Source of the DNA: Gigantopelta aegis
Lineage: Eukaryota > Mollusca > Gastropoda > Neomphalida > Peltospiridae
Length of the DNA: 64,000 bases
Direction: 5' to 3'
Assembly (NCBI RefSeq): GCF_016097555.1
Contig: NC_054702.1
Coordinates: forward strand, 84,190,175 to 84,254,174
Part shown: positions 10,549 through 22,849 of the stretch, piece by piece
Layout: each line of letters opens with the position of its first letter
Position numbering within the stretch: position 1 is the stretch's first letter
Translations under genes and position numbers: made by a program
The notes under the pieces: model-generated
Databases searched by the model: none
Told to the model about the DNA's origin: nothing
What the model saw: the letters and a program-made list of their open reading frames with translations, nothing else

Positions 10549-12395
10549 TTAACATATATAAATATTAGAGAAGGAGCTAGGGGTGATTTATTTATTGGAA
10601 GGGACTAGGTGTTTGATAGGCATTGCTCTGGACTATTCAGAAAGTCATGTTTTAAGATTGGCCAATGTAGGACAAGGTCAAATAAGCGCAAAAATTACTT
10701 TCAAAGAAATGCCTTTTTAGTAGGCATGCATGATGGATAAACCGAGGTATGTATTATAAGCAAATGAAGACTTTTTTTTAAATTTCTTACCAAAATAATA
10801 ATAAATATTATACATAAATTTTTATGGTATCATTAAAAGATTTTAGTATCATTATTTATGAGATTGTATTATGAAAACATCTGAAGATATTTAATTTTGT
10901 GAACAGTAATGCATCTCTTATCAATGTTGGATGTCAAACAAATGGCTCAAATACTAGGACACAAATTGAAATTTCAGTTACTAAAGTCTTCTAAAATTTA
11001 TGTTTGATATTGACTGAGGTGATCGAAAAACATTTACTTAAAGGAATATTTCTGAGTTCTGATTATTGTGAATTGTTTTTCAGATCACAGCTGGATTAAC
11101 AATTAAAATAACATATTAATGACATTTTCTGTATATCAATGGCTGTATTAATTATCTAATTAATTATCCTAATGTTTTTAAGAGCATATACTGGATTTAG
11201 CATCCAAAGGAAACGAGAGAAACATATACCAACATTAGTCTTATTCAACTTATTGTGTATGAAAATAATGATTTTTTTTTTTTAATTCTAGTTATATATA
11301 TATATATATTAAGTAATAAAATGTAATCTATATTATAATAGCTGCAAAATCAATTGTCCTTTTAAAAAGGATAGATGTCTTATATTAAAAGTTCAATTTA
11401 AAAACAAAATTGCAATTCCATTCTTATTTCATGTGTTTATTAAATTAAATTATTAAATTATATGATGAGGCAAATATGACTTTGGAATACAACCAATTTG
11501 ATTTTTTATTGATTATTATATACAAATTTTAAATATTTTGCATTTTAAAGTATATTTATTTTAACCTACAACTTTACTGTATCACTGAATACTGCTCGCG
11601 TAATATGCAATTTCAGTAATAAGTTTATCAAAATTTCCTTTCTTTATCTCATGCAGGAATATTGCTAATTTGCCTTATAGAGTGTGCATGCAGTCATACG
11701 TTACTAAGATACTTTGTGGAAGAAAACAGTTGTCAACTTTGTGTCTCAAGTCTCAAATATCCACAGCATTACGCTGCCTCTTGTAGCAGAAAATGAAAAA
11801 AAACACCTTAATAATCCATTTAGCCATTTGTGGATTGACAAACATTCATATTAAAATTGACGAATTTGTTTTTAATCTACCGGTATGCAATATGTTATAT
11901 GAGATGTGGGTGTGATTTTAACATAATGTCTCATACGACTAAGATATTACACCCCATTCCCTAAGATAGCATAAACTAATAAACATTTGTTAAACGTGGA
12001 TCCAAGCTTATATATTAAGTATATCGGATGATTCATAAAAAAATGTCTCACTTTTTGGGAGTAAATAGAGGGAAAAAGTGCAAACATAGAATATTCAAGT
12101 TTTGCATAAAACCAGTTTGTTATGTATATGTAAAATGTTGACTTTGATATATAGGTTACGTTTAAAATAGTGCATTATACAAAACGTAATGCCTACTAAA
12201 ACTCATGTTCGATTTGCCCATCATTTGTTTTATACCACGATCAATAACGGACTCGATAGCTCTGTCCATCGTAAAAGAATGTTTTCAAAAAACTAAATCT
12301 CAAACCTTATGATGCCAAAAAAATAATAATAACCCGAAGAAGTGAAAAAGTGTACTTTGATCAAAAATAAAAGACTACGGTTTGTTTTATAGTTA
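10549..12395. other. Intergenic, nothing recognised
   Basis: AT-rich sequence with no frame, RNA gene or clear repeat that I can support. Confidence 0.5.
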
Positions 12396-12526
12396 TTTTC
12401 GTGTTTAAATCCAATTAAGCTTCAAGCACAATGTCCTGGGCACACATACCCAGCTATCTGGTTTGTCTGTACAGGACAGTTGGTTAATTGTTAATGGTTA
12501 GTAAGAGAGAGGTCAATGTCGTGGTC
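12396..12526 (-). repeat. SINE type C fragment
   Basis: Minus-strand body half: AATCCAATTAAGCTTCAAGC, then CCTGGGCACACATACCCAGC and a diverged GGTTAGTAAGAGAGA. The tRNA-like head is missing. Confidence 0.7.
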
Positions 12527-12757
12527 CTAAGATATATGAACTGACGCATTTGACTAAAATAGGCCTAATATAAATTTTACTTTTCATTCATTCATTCGGT
12601 TATATTTCAACTAACTTGTTTACACTCTAATTTTATATTCCAAGTTCGTATCAGATTTGAGTCTATTTATTTCAATAATTTAATTCAATATTATGAATCA
12701 TGCATCTATATAGAGAGCAATTGGGGAGGGGGGAAGCTATATATTCATTTTCTTTTC

Positions 12758-12760
<3 letters not shown>

Positions 12761-12805
<45 letters not shown>
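12761..12805. repeat. (GT)n microsatellite
   Basis: Uninterrupted GT dinucleotides, 230 bases before the TMED-like reading frame widens. Confidence 0.95.
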
Positions 12806-12806
<1 letters not shown>

Positions 12807-13267
12807 ACCACGCCCTCCCTACTTAAGACGTCTATGTCATGCGCACACAATATTTTTTATGAACGTCGATAAGTTTTTGTACTGAGCCAATAATCATAAA
12901 CCCATAGCTCTCCTGTATGCATATAACGATATGCCTAGCAATAGGCAACAGCTTGCGAGTAATATTGACAGCCTAGAAAATTAGGAAACAGGTTGTAAGA
13001 TGTAAACACAGAATTTCTGCGCCTCTGAAAGAATAATTGATTTATAGAATTACAGCGTTAAAATTTCACAAGTTGTCAGGAGTGTGTACGCGTGGCAAGA
13101 CATTTTTAGCTTCAACTGAATATACAAATAACGGATATTGTTATTCTTTGTTTAAAAGGAGTGCTTTTTTAATTCTTCCGTTTTTCTGCTTCACACTGAG
13201 CAGTAATCTCATTGTTACAAAAACGTCTGCATTTGTACTTCAATCATTACATTTATTTGAGGTGTTC

Positions 13268-13936
13268 ATGCCCAACATCATGGAATCTTTATGGAAGATT
13301 TTCACAATTTTCTGTCTATTCAAATTGTCTGACGCCTTTGGTGGACATCTTATTTTTGAACTTCCAGACAAAGAGAAGATGTGTTTTTCTGAACAATTCA
13401 CCGATTCAGTGGCCATCATTTTCGAATATAAAGTCATCCGTGGAGGAAACAATGATGTGGATGTTAAAGTCACTTCGCCCAATGGGAAAGTTTTATACAA
13501 GCAACTTAAGAGGTCTTCGGACAAGATAACCATGGACGCTTCCAATGGAGAATTTAAATTCTGCTTCAGCAATGAATTCTCAACGTTCTCGCACAAAGTG
13601 ATCTCCTTCAGTTTGCAACCATTCGACCCGAAGTCTCTTTCTGAGGAAGCTGGTGGGCCGCAGGTACCAACGGTTAAAGTTGCCGCTGAAATCTCCATGG
13701 ATGTAATCCACGCCATGATGACGCACGTGGTCGACTTTCAGAGGAGGTATCGACTCAAAGAGGCGCTCGGCAGGCACTTAGCGGAGATGCTAAATAAACG
13801 AACCACTTATTATTCACTCGTCCAGGCCTTTATCATACTGGTAACGGGATTTGGACAAGTTTTCATCTTCAAGACATTTTTCACCGAAAAGAGAAAGTCG
13901 ACGAAGCTAGAAAGTGGAGAACAGCTAAAGAAATAA
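13268..13936 (+). CDS. p24-family cargo receptor, TMED3/TMED7-like, intronless
   Basis: p24 proteins are type I membrane receptors that load cargo into COPII and COPI vesicles between ER and Golgi. The 222-residue frame has a signal peptide (about 1-25, FTIFCLF core), a GOLD domain with its two conserved cysteines (C39 and C99), the family-typical FKFCFSNEFSTFSHK around C99, a helical stretch, a membrane segment at about 183-203, then FF (204-205) and basic residues KRK of the kind that bind COPII and COPI, ending LKK. Length matches TMED7 and TMED3. The frame is open upstream to 13037, but the ATG at 13268 gives the expected length and a good signal peptide; a second ATG at 13280 is possible. 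No intron interrupts it, whereas vertebrate relatives are spliced, so a retrocopy is likely. AATAAA at 14174 is a plausible poly(A) signal. Confidence 0.9.
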   Translation: MPNIMESLWKIFTIFCLFKLSDAFGGHLIFELPDKEKMCFSEQFTDSVAIIFEYKVIRGGNNDVDVKVTSPNGKVLYKQLKRSSDKITMDASNGEFKFCFSNEFSTFSHKVISFSLQPFDPKSLSEEAGGPQVPTVKVAAEISMDVIHAMMTHVVDFQRRYRLKEALGRHLAEMLNKRTTYYSLVQAFIILVTGFGQVFIFKTFFTEKRKSTKLESGEQLKK

Positions 13937-14173
13937 TTGATTTTAGAGACTTAATTTAAATAATTTGTTTAAATATTGAGAGTGAATGGTTGTATTTAAA
14001 ATATGTATTATGACAGGTCTTTGAAATTTAACAATATGCAATTTGTATGAGCAAGACTATAAAATCATCGAGTCCAAACTAACGTTTTATAAGTAGGAGG
14101 ACGTGTGAAAAGACAAGTTTTCATTCAGTATATGACTATTTGTGTGTGGGTGTTTGACAGATACCAACATTAA

Positions 14174-14184
14174 AATAAAATAAA
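14174..14184 (+). terminator. Poly(A) signal candidate of the TMED-like gene
   Basis: Two overlapping AATAAA hexamers (14174-14179 and 14179-14184) lie about 240 bases after the stop codon. This is sequence-only evidence. Confidence 0.4.
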
Positions 14185-14696
14185 CCCAATTTTAATTCCG
14201 TAGACCCATTAGACAATTATGCCTCACCCTCTCCCCTCGACGTTTTCAATGTGCTCGTTGTTTAATCCAATGAAATGGACGTTTGGCCATCTACTGTTCT
14301 GTCCAGTCAGCAATTGTTTAAATCGAAACTGTTGCTTGTGTGTAATTATTTCAATATTTATTTTCATGTATATTATTCATGCACAACACATTATAATATA
14401 TTATATTCATTTGTATTTTAAAAGCAAAAATCATTTTATTTATTAAATTTTATTTTGGATGTGAGACGAGTATCTGTGCTGTTTATAGTTTAGTCCAGTA
14501 CTGACTGTAATAGACGAGGGATTTCGCAACCAGACTGTTACTATGTTGGAATTTTATATGTTATATTAAAGAGACCATTCTAGGTTAATACTTTTTCTTT
14601 TTTTAATCAATTTCTTTATGTAATAAATTTCTTGGCTGATATATAATTTTTGAATAAATAAATAACACTTCTGAGAATGCCGTTATGTTTACGTTA

Positions 14697-14906
14697 CTGG
14701 GGCGTAGCGTGATCTGGACCTGGGGGGAGGGTTCGAATATGAACCAAGTAGACCCTTTTTCTAGTTTGTTTTTGAACCACCACAAACTCCATTTGTATAA
14801 ACCTGTTTGTTTTAGCTCTGAAAGCGAACCATTTGCTTCAACGGGGTAGGGGGTTCGTCTGAACACCCACCCCCACCCACCACCCCACCCCCAGCCTACG
14901 TCCCTG
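14697..14906. mobile_element. MITE with 5-bp duplication
   Basis: The left end CTGGGGCGTAGC and the right end GCCTACGTCCCTG are imperfect inverted copies. A perfect 5-bp repeat CGTTA lies at 14692-14696 and 14907-14911. The interior holds C-rich and G-rich tracts. A CAGGG-type end with a 5-bp duplication suggests a hAT-related family, but this is uncertain. Confidence 0.65.
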
Positions 14907-15343
14907 CGTTACTAAACGTACCGGTCTGCTGAACTAGCTAACGATTAGTACTAAGTTCTGTTGTCGATATATCATCAGCTATCAGTATTCGTAACATTAA
15001 CGATGTGGTTGCCAAACCTCTCTAGTTTCTTCTGAAATGTTATATGTATGAATATGGCAAAAAAATCATTTCATTAACTATTACGACCATTATTTGACTG
15101 TTTATATTTGACTATGGCATGCCGATGTGATTTAATATTTAATATTCTAGGAACTGATCCTAACTTCGTAGACAGCAGTAGTGAGGATGTCTGGCATTCA
15201 GGGTGAGGTGAGGGAGAGACAAAAAATTGGTTTGCCGCCCTGACAAAAACTTGACCAGTCCTTCACATTCATTTTAATTTCTAACCTTCCCGACTTCCAC
15301 TACTAGACATAATATAAAGTCGAACCCCTCACTACACCACTAA

Positions 15344-15563
15344 CAGGGCCGGATTTAGACTTTGGGGGGAGGGGGGTGCGGGGTACTTCAGGTTCGGGGT
15401 CCCCTCAACATAGAAATTAAATTACATGACATAAAAAATGAACTAATTTTATAATTATAAATTTTTTTATAACGGAAGTCCTTAGTCTGGGGGGCCCCTC
15501 TGGCGGGGGGGGGGGGGGGGCGGGTGTAATTACCCCCTTTGCCTCCTTATAAATCCGGCACTG
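15344..15563. mobile_element. hAT-like MITE
   Basis: Ends CAGGGCCGGATTTAG and TAAATCCGGCACTG are inverted copies with typical hAT CAGNG termini. The flanks show only an imperfect 8-bp match (near CACCACTA and ACCCACTA). It contains a run of more than ten G near 15505-15520. Confidence 0.65.
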
Positions 15564-15686
15564 ACCCACTACAGTCAAAGCCTACTTAATCACTACCATT
15601 TTTCTTCTATTTTTAATTGGGGTTTTTTGGTTTATTTTTTTTAGTTTCAATTGCAACTATTGGTCTATAACTGTAAATATAGTAAA

Positions 15687-15932
15687 GCCAGCCTCGGTGT
15701 TGTAGTGGTTAAGCCATCGGCCTTAAAGCTGGTAGGTTCGAATCCCGGTACCTGCACCTTCAAAGAACGAGTTTAATGACTCAGTGGGTAAGGCCACTTC
15801 TCTCTCACTAACCACTATAACAATAAACCACTAACCCAAGTTGTCCTAGCCAAGACGGCCAAGGTAGATAAGGTCTGTGCACAGGACAGTGTGCTTGATC
15901 CTTAATTGGATAAAATTACGAAAATAAGTCGG
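15687..15932 (+). repeat. SINE type C
   Basis: Complete head (GGTGTTGTAGTGGTTAAGCC with a good box B GGTTCGAATCC) and body (CTTCTCTCTCACTAACCAC, then CACAGGACAGTGTGCTTGAT and CTTAATTGGATA). Confidence 0.87.
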
Positions 15933-17698
15933 CTATAAATGAAATATATAAGAAATAGCAGAACCGTGTTTTTAAAATGCTTATTAAAGACTCCTCGATG
16001 GTTATTTTTGGATGCATAGTGTTGAAATCAGATATTTTAGGATGAAGTGTTAATGCGAACCTTCATGGAGACTTTCTGGACTAAAATAGAATGAGAGTGG
16101 GAGTGGCATATTGCATGTGAGTTCGTATGTGTGGTGACTTTTTCAACAGTTTAATAATTTACTTATTTCATGAATAATAACCAACGCAAATATAGTAGTC
16201 ATGTAAATATATTAATTATCATTTTATTATATTTTTAATTATTATTACTTTATTTTATTTTATTTTATTTTATTTTATTTTGAAAAACCGAGTATAGTCC
16301 AGCAAGTCTTCTTTTTTCCCCCGTCTTGTTTTCATTTTTTGTTTTAATTCCACGGCCCCATTTCTTTCTCGCCTATGATTTGTATTAATTGTTTCCCGAT
16401 ATGGCAGCTCTTCCTATCTCTTAACATCTTTTGCTGTCCACCTCCTCCACATTCTTAGTTTTGTTAAAATATCTGTTGGAATTTGTTTTCTACAAATATA
16501 CGATTTCAAATACAATACGGTTTTGTTCTGCTTTTACAGACTAGGCCTTCTAGTATATATACTACATTAATATTATGTCAACATATAGTATTATATAATT
16601 TGTGAAGAAACATCAAAATGTCGTCTGTATATGGACAGAATGATGCTGGCGTGTTACCCAAAGCTCGTAACCACGTGGTACATCTGCCCCAAGTTAGCCA
16701 GCAAACGTTTCGCTAATGGTCGCGAACTATTTGATTGGTTCCCGACATGGCAATTTTGGTTCCCAACGTGGCAATTTTGCTTTACCGCGAAGCGCATAAA
16801 CCAGTCTAGCGGATGTTTTTCTACTAAGGGCTACGTTCAGCCACCCCACCCTCACCCCCAATCAAACCGTTTTTTCTTTCTTTTTTACTGTATTAAATTT
16901 GATAAAATCATACATACACATGTACATACATACATACATACATATATAACATACATATATAACATACATACATACATACATACATAGTGTGGGTTCCCCT
17001 CATGGTGGGTTGGTCCCCCCCAATATAAAATTCTGGCTACGCCAGTGAATAATTATTAGTATTCCTAGCACTACTTCATCGTGATCATTTCTGGAACGGA
17101 TCCCGGATTTTTACTGGGAGGTGAGCAACTATTAAAATATTTATTGGAAGGGGCAGTACATTTTCGATAAATTTTCATATATATTTGGTTTTTCACCAGG
17201 AGTGCAAAATGTTCGGATGTAATGAAGCTCGGTATATATTCACTTGTGACAGAAGTTGTGTGCGACCAGTTTGGGCAACTTTCAAACAAGCTGAATTGGT
17301 GAAAGATTTGAATAGCTAAACCTTTATTCAAATGAAGTTTTTTGTTAGGTTTGATAAGGAAAGTTTCCATATAAATATATTATATCCGCCAACTCCCTCC
17401 TGGATGCGGTTTGTACGTGAACATTGTCAAAAATGCACCCAAAATAATGCAGTTTGGGAAGACATTTTGGAATTTTAAGCATATTATGATGAAAGTAACA
17501 TAAAATTTTAACCAAAAATATTTTAAATGAATCCTTTTTATTTATAATTATGACCCTATTTATAATTTCCTTGAGATTAAAAATATCTGTATCTTTCTTT
17601 ATTTTTAAACCATAGGTGGGCATTTAGGATGCTAGGGTTTGGCATACATAAATCTCAGCTGAACGATTCACAAATAACTGCGGTCTTCTACCTAAAGG
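15933..17698. other. Intergenic with low-complexity tracts
   Basis: Holds a TTTTA run (16250-16280), a duplicated 22-bp motif (GGTTCCCGACATGGCAATTT at 16739, with a near copy directly after it), a CATA microsatellite (16915-16985), and at 17000-17050 a right end GGCTACGCCAGTG typical of a MITE whose left end I could not fix. No gene seen. Confidence 0.45.
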
Positions 17699-18078
17699 GA
17701 CCGGCCTCGGTGGCGTCGTGGCAGGCCATCGGTCTACAGGCTGGTAGGTACTGGGTTCGGATCCCAGTCGAGGCATAGAATTTTTAATCCAGATACCGAC
17801 TCCAAACCCTGAGTGAGTGCTCCGCAAGGCTCAATGGGTAGGTGTAAACCACTTGCACCGACCAGTGATCCATAACTGGTTCAACAAAGGTCATGGTTTG
17901 TGCTATCCTGCCTGTGGGAAGCGCAAATAAAAGATCCCTTGCTGCCTGTCGTAAAAGAGTAGCCTATGTGGCGACAGCGGGTTTCCTCTAAAAAAATATG
18001 TGTGGTCCTTAACCATATGTCTGACGCCATATAACCGTAAATAAAATGTGTTGAGTGCGTCGTTAAATAAAACACTTC
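17699..18078 (+). repeat. SINE type B with the type A tail
   Basis: Complete: head GACCGGCCTCGGTGGCGTCG, body TAAAAGATCCCTTGCTGCCT, tail CATATAACCGTAAATAAAAT then GTCGTTAAATAAAACAC. The flanks TCTACCTAAAGGG and TCTATCTAAGGG look like a slightly diverged target duplication. The head matches the copy at 717 but the tail does not. Confidence 0.88.
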
Positions 18079-18592
18079 TTTCTTTCTATCTAAGGGTTAT
18101 CCTGAACACGTTCAATGTATTTGGAAGGAAAGTGTTAACCTGAATCTTCGTGGCGACTCCCAAGACTGCTATCACGGGAGTGGCCTACTCTGTTATGGGA
18201 GTTCATTGGCGTTGTGAATCCGACACGTTGACATATGTTGTATTTTGATGTTGTACAGTATACTAATATAATGAGCAAAAAGGATAATAATACTAGCCAA
18301 AACATCTCTGGGTTTGGACCCGTTATTGGGCAAGCAGTACGAACTGCATAGTAGAGGCCTACTACATCAGGTGACATAGCAATCGTTTTAGAATCAATAA
18401 TCCGTGAATTAAATGAATTCTCAGCAGAAACTGTTTGATCTAGAAGCCAAAAACAGCTGGCGGTTACTACCGTCAGTCTGTTGGTAGGCTATATATAGTG
18501 CTAAACTCAGACTACCAACTGTCACAACGAAGTTGGCCAACTCGACGGTTGCGTTGTAATTTCCCCCCAACTGCCAACTTACGATAGGTGCG

Positions 18593-18741
18593 CAGGCGCG
18601 GATCCAAACTTTATTTTGAAGGGGGGAGGGTTTATATGCAATTAATTAAATGAAAAATATTTAAGGCTGCCTATTCATTCAATAAAATAAGTGGGCAAAA
18701 ATGTTGTCCTGAGCAGGGACCACCCCTTGGATCCGCGCCTG
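18593..18741. mobile_element. MITE with CAGGCGCGGATCC ends
   Basis: Left end CAGGCGCGGATCCAA and right end TTGGATCCGCGCCTG are perfect inverted copies. GTGCG flanks both sides (18588-18592 and 18742-18746), a 5-bp duplication. The interior is AT-rich and non-coding. Confidence 0.7.
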
Positions 18742-19149
18742 GTGCGCTCAGATTAAGAACTAATCTGTCGTAGGAGTTGTATACGATAAGAATCGCGCTG
18801 TATTGATTTTGTTTTTCCAGTCGTAGAAGTCGTGACAGCAGAAGGTTAGCCAACTATGTCGTGGCAGTTGGTAGTTTGATCTAGCATATGTTTATTAAAG
18901 AAAGCTATGTCTTGTTTATTTCGGTTTGTTGCAACTGACCAAGATCCATTGAAGGCTTATATACATACATAAGCACCGTGGATGTCTACACCCAAACGGG
19001 ATATTATATGTATTAGGCCTATAAGAATTAACAATCGCTTTCACGGGTGTACAACCCGTACACTGGAAGAGGAAGCGGTTACTGGCACACGCTTATAAAG
19101 TGAAAAAAAGTCGATACATTTTGTTTATCTATAGCCCATAGTCTTTGTC

Positions 19150-19258
19150 CCCCCCCCCCCCCCCCCCAATGATGAAATACACTTTTTTATTTCTTTGAGT
19201 TTGTTTGCTTTTGTTTTGTTTTCCCCCCCCCACTTTTTTTTGGGGGGGGGGGGGGGTG
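19150..19258. repeat. Poly-C and poly-G tracts able to pair
   Basis: A C run of about 19 (from 19150) is followed by a second C run near 19224-19232, then CACTTTTTTTT and a G run of about 14. The last two can form a hairpin; each alone could form quadruplex-like structures. Run lengths in an assembly of this type should be treated with caution. Confidence 0.7.
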
Positions 19259-20020
19259 GGTGTTGCAGTTGCGAAGCATAAAAAGAAAATCTCATGGTAT
19301 TGAGCGAAAAGTTAAAATAATAGTCAGGCTTTTGGACAGGTGTGCATATTAAGTGATATATACACATGCATATACATGTATATAATATATATAAGAAGGG
19401 TCCAAGGGAATATTTGATATTTGTTAAATTTTAATGTTTACAACTCTGCAATCGTAGAATATTTATACCTAAACAAGCAGAATGTACCAATAAACTTTTA
19501 ATATATATATATTATAGCTATAAATAGTACTGTATAGTCGCATGCACGTGTATACACTAGTAACTATTTGCAGTGGTGCAATAAACAAGACACAAAACTC
19601 GACAAATGTGAAGACATTATAATATATTTCAAATGAATCCTCACAGCATTGGTTTATTATGTAGACCAACCTCTAAAACAAACATAATAACTTGAACTTG
19701 TATATTTCAAAAGCTTGTAAACACAAACAATATGTATAAATTTATTTGAAATAAAGTGCCCACAAATAATTAATTGATATTTGTGAACCAAATAAAACTA
19801 CAAAAGACGACTATAAAATACGACAACAAAATAAAACTACAAAATAAGACTACAAAATAAAAGACTATAAAATAAAAGACTACAAAATAAGAAAATATAA
19901 AAGCATTCAATACTGTTGTAAACATTATATTAATACTGTTACGGTATGCAGTTTTTGGTTACTCTAGACATTTCTGGTGAGGGGTTATCTTAATATCCTT
20001 TACCTACATACTATATAGTG
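19259..20020. other. Intergenic AT-rich, nothing recognised
   Basis: Short ATAT and (A)AAATAAGACTAC-like tandem motifs around 19790-19900; no gene or named element supported. Confidence 0.4.
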
Positions 20021-20134
20021 AATACTACATGAGTGGCCGTTAGATACCATTTAAGCCTATCTCACGAGTTGTTTTAAAGCACATCTAACGAATTGTAAGA
20101 ACAATGGTATCTAACGGACACGAATGTGGTATTA
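20021..20134. repeat. Foldback MITE
   Basis: The left arm (AATACTACATGAGTGGCCGT then TAGATACCAT) and the right arm (ATGGTATCTAACGGACACGA then ATGTGGTATT) are inverted copies of about 30 bp. The left arm recurs at 29213-29243, so this is a dispersed family. Confidence 0.65.
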
Positions 20135-20804
20135 TATGTCTTACATAACCTTAAACACAAGGTTTAAAATAAATTTAAACGTATTTTCCAACTAAAACGT
20201 ATTTACATCCTCGGCGTTTGCAGCTAACTTCCGTCACAGAGCAATCAGTTAACGTATTCGTCACAGTGTAATGAATTTCGATCGTGCTTTTTGTTTTTGT
20301 TTGATGGTATGACTGTTTCGATCTGGTCATCACCAAGTCATGTCTTTAAATTGATATCACACATCATACGTGTGTTATTGGTGTGTGTTATCATAAATAA
20401 CGAATGATGTGGTCATAGTAAAAAATTAAAAAAAATAGAAGAAAAAGACAATTTTCCCCATAAGTTGAATTACGCTAACATGTATTATATCTGTGATAAG
20501 CTATCCTACAAACACCAACCGACCAAGATATTACACCAATCCTCTTTTTAAAAACATAAACTGATTGCATACATCTATCAAAGAAACACTGGGGGTCCGG
20601 GGCACTTCCGAGTTCGAAGGAATGGGTGCGCACCTCCAGCAGGCCCCTAGATCTGATAATTTCTCGAACAACCCATATATAAATCATGGTACGAATCTAA
20701 GCATTGATCATGCAGTTATACATTCTTTGTGAAGTATACATAACGAAGTACAACTTCTGATCACAAAGTTCTAGGACTAATTAAAGCATTTATTTCAAAG
20801 ATTG

Positions 20805-20841
20805 ATGTATGTATGTATGTATGTATGTATGTATGTATGTA
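20805..20841. repeat. (TATG)n microsatellite
   Basis: Nine or so tetranucleotide units directly downstream of a mariner transposase scrap. Confidence 0.9.
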
Positions 20842-20849
20842 CACACATC

Positions 20850-21090
20850 AGTATTGTAAGCTGTGCCCTTCAAGTTGATCTCTCACAGATGATATGAATT
20901 TGTCCCAGCGCCCCTGCCACTTTCGGAAGAAATGTTGGACGTCTTCCATTGTTATCCAACTGAGTTCTGCCGTCACATTATTATGTATGGTTGGAATGTC
21001 ATCAAATATCTTTCTTTTCAGTTACTATTTTATTGTTTCGGAACAGAAAACACTCATACGGGGCAAGATGTGTGGTATCAATGGAATGGT
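20850..21090 (-). pseudogene. mariner-like transposase, C-terminal remnant
   Basis: On the minus strand 21090-21040 reads HLAPYECFLFRN, the mariner motif around the third catalytic residue, where Glu replaces the usual Asp. After a change of frame, a clean run of about 57 codons reads to a stop at 20850: DDIPTIHNNVTAEL, then EDVQHFFRKWQGRWDKFI and DQLEGHSL. This is the layout of mariner C-termini (FxxxFxxWxxRWxKCIxxxGxYFEGD). No N-terminus or inverted ends were found. Recognition rests on remembered family motifs. Confidence 0.65.
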
Positions 21091-21099
21091 TTCTTATTC

Positions 21100-22500
21100 T
21101 TTCTTTCTTCTTCTTCTTCATCTTCCAAAAATTTAAATATTTAATGTAATCAGCAGCGGGTAAAGGAGAATTGTCGTGGTGCAGAAATCATTAACCATTT
21201 TTCCACAGCTGGCGGCTATTTCTTTATCCTTCAATCGAAATAAGACTTCTTTTTACAAAGGGCCTGGCTGGCATTTTGAGCATAATACTGATGTACACGA
21301 TTCGATGAAATAAATGCTTAGTCTTAGAACTTTTCAATTTACCCATGCACAAATTACAGCGTTATATTTGTAATTCAGTGACTCTGCCGACATGAGCTGG
21401 CAAAACATAAAATAACGAAGAAAAATATTATCAATAGATAGTTGCGTCAGTGCACATTATACGAAAACATATTTCAGAAATCGTCTCATATTAGCAGCTG
21501 ACATTATTCACTACATCTCCGTGGTTATTTGGTAGATCTACGTTGTGTTTTACCTCTCATATCGTTAAAAGTAATCCATATACTTCTATAGAAACCATAC
21601 ATCTGTACTTTATATTTACAATTTCATATTTCCATGTAATATGGATCTTCTTTATTATGTATAGATCTTGGTATTTTGTATTGTATTTTTTATAAATACA
21701 TCTAATATTTTTAGATATATTTTTAAAATGTACAGTTCTTGTTCAATTAAGTTGACTCCTCTTTGGTTCTCAAGATAGGGTTTTGTTTAGTAGAGTCTAA
21801 ACAACTTGTCTGCTATATGCATGTCATCCACGTACCTAAAAAAATAATTAAAAAAATAGAATACAGGTTTTTTAAAATACAGAGCTTTATGTGTATATAT
21901 GTTACAGTCAATCTGTGAAACCAGTCATTACACGTAATGCCTAAACAAATCAATCATTTCACAAAGTGCCTGTGACCGCCAGGCAATACGCGAAATGACT
22001 GAAAATTCCAGGCATTTCACGAAATGACTGAAAATCATGACCAGCCATTACGCCAAATGACTAAAGTGCTATCTATAATACCACACCACTCAAGTCCTAA
22101 TGTAACGCTTTATTTAAATTCAAATTAAATCATTTCAGAAGTTGTACATGAAGATGAAGTTGAATGTTACCAAGTAGTCCGTGTCAAATCATGAAAGTAA
22201 CATATTGGTATAGAAAGGTCACTTGTTTTTGCACACAAGGCTACCATGACAACGGCTGGAACATTGAATTTTGGTTTTGAAACATTTTCAACGATTGGAC
22301 TCGCATCTCTTAGGACCAGCACAGTTACACCTAACATATCCCTGTCCCTGTCTCCCACTTGCAGTGGTATGTTCTAGGACGGTTGGTAAATTGAATACGG
22401 CAGATATAAGACCATCCTCACTCTGCCATCATGTACTGGTTGCAACAGAAGAACTTATGGGAATGGGAACTGTTTTTACGTGCCCATATCCAATGAAGGT
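21100..22500. other. Intergenic, nothing recognised
   Basis: No gene seen. At 21950-22070 short repeats of CATTTCACGAAATGACTGAA type occur several times in a degenerate palindromic arrangement. Confidence 0.4.
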
Positions 22501-22560
22501 TCAGGCACGCCTACCCCGGACTTAGCCTCTGACTTCGCCAGTGACCAATTCCGGCATAGG

Positions 22561-22628
<68 letters not shown>

Positions 22629-22700
22629 GTTTGAGGTGGACGAAATTTTGAAAATTTTAGTAAGTTGGGAATAACCATGTCTGGGATCAATTAGAGGCCA
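22485..22700. repeat. Dispersed repeat split by a (TG)n microsatellite
   Basis: Flanking text CCCATATCCAATGAAGGTTC, then CAGTGACCAATTCCGGCATA, resembles a diverged sequence near 37131-37200 (GCTCATATCCATTCAACGTC, then CAACGCCAGTGATTGGGTCC). A TG run of about 66 bases (22560-22626) sits after it. Confidence 0.5.
22560..22626. repeat. (TG)n microsatellite
   Basis: Uninterrupted TG repeats. The His-Thr and Val-Cys rich frames over it are artefacts. Confidence 0.96.
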
Positions 22701-22849
22701 AACCAAAAATTAGACTGCTCATCCAAAGTTGAAGGTGATTGGAGCAATTTAGACGGACTGCCAAAAAATAAAAGGTGCCAGACTGTTTACAAAAAAATAA
22801 ACAAACTTTTTGAAATGGCGGCCAAAAAAGTTAAAGTCTGACAAAGTCC

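Noticed and set aside
13037-13267. N-terminal extension of the TMED-like protein
   Set aside because: Open by chance but without an ATG at its start, and it would place 77 residues before the signal peptide.
13240-13716. Minus frame opposite the TMED-like gene
   Set aside because: Antisense shadow; the plus frame has the complete GOLD and membrane features.
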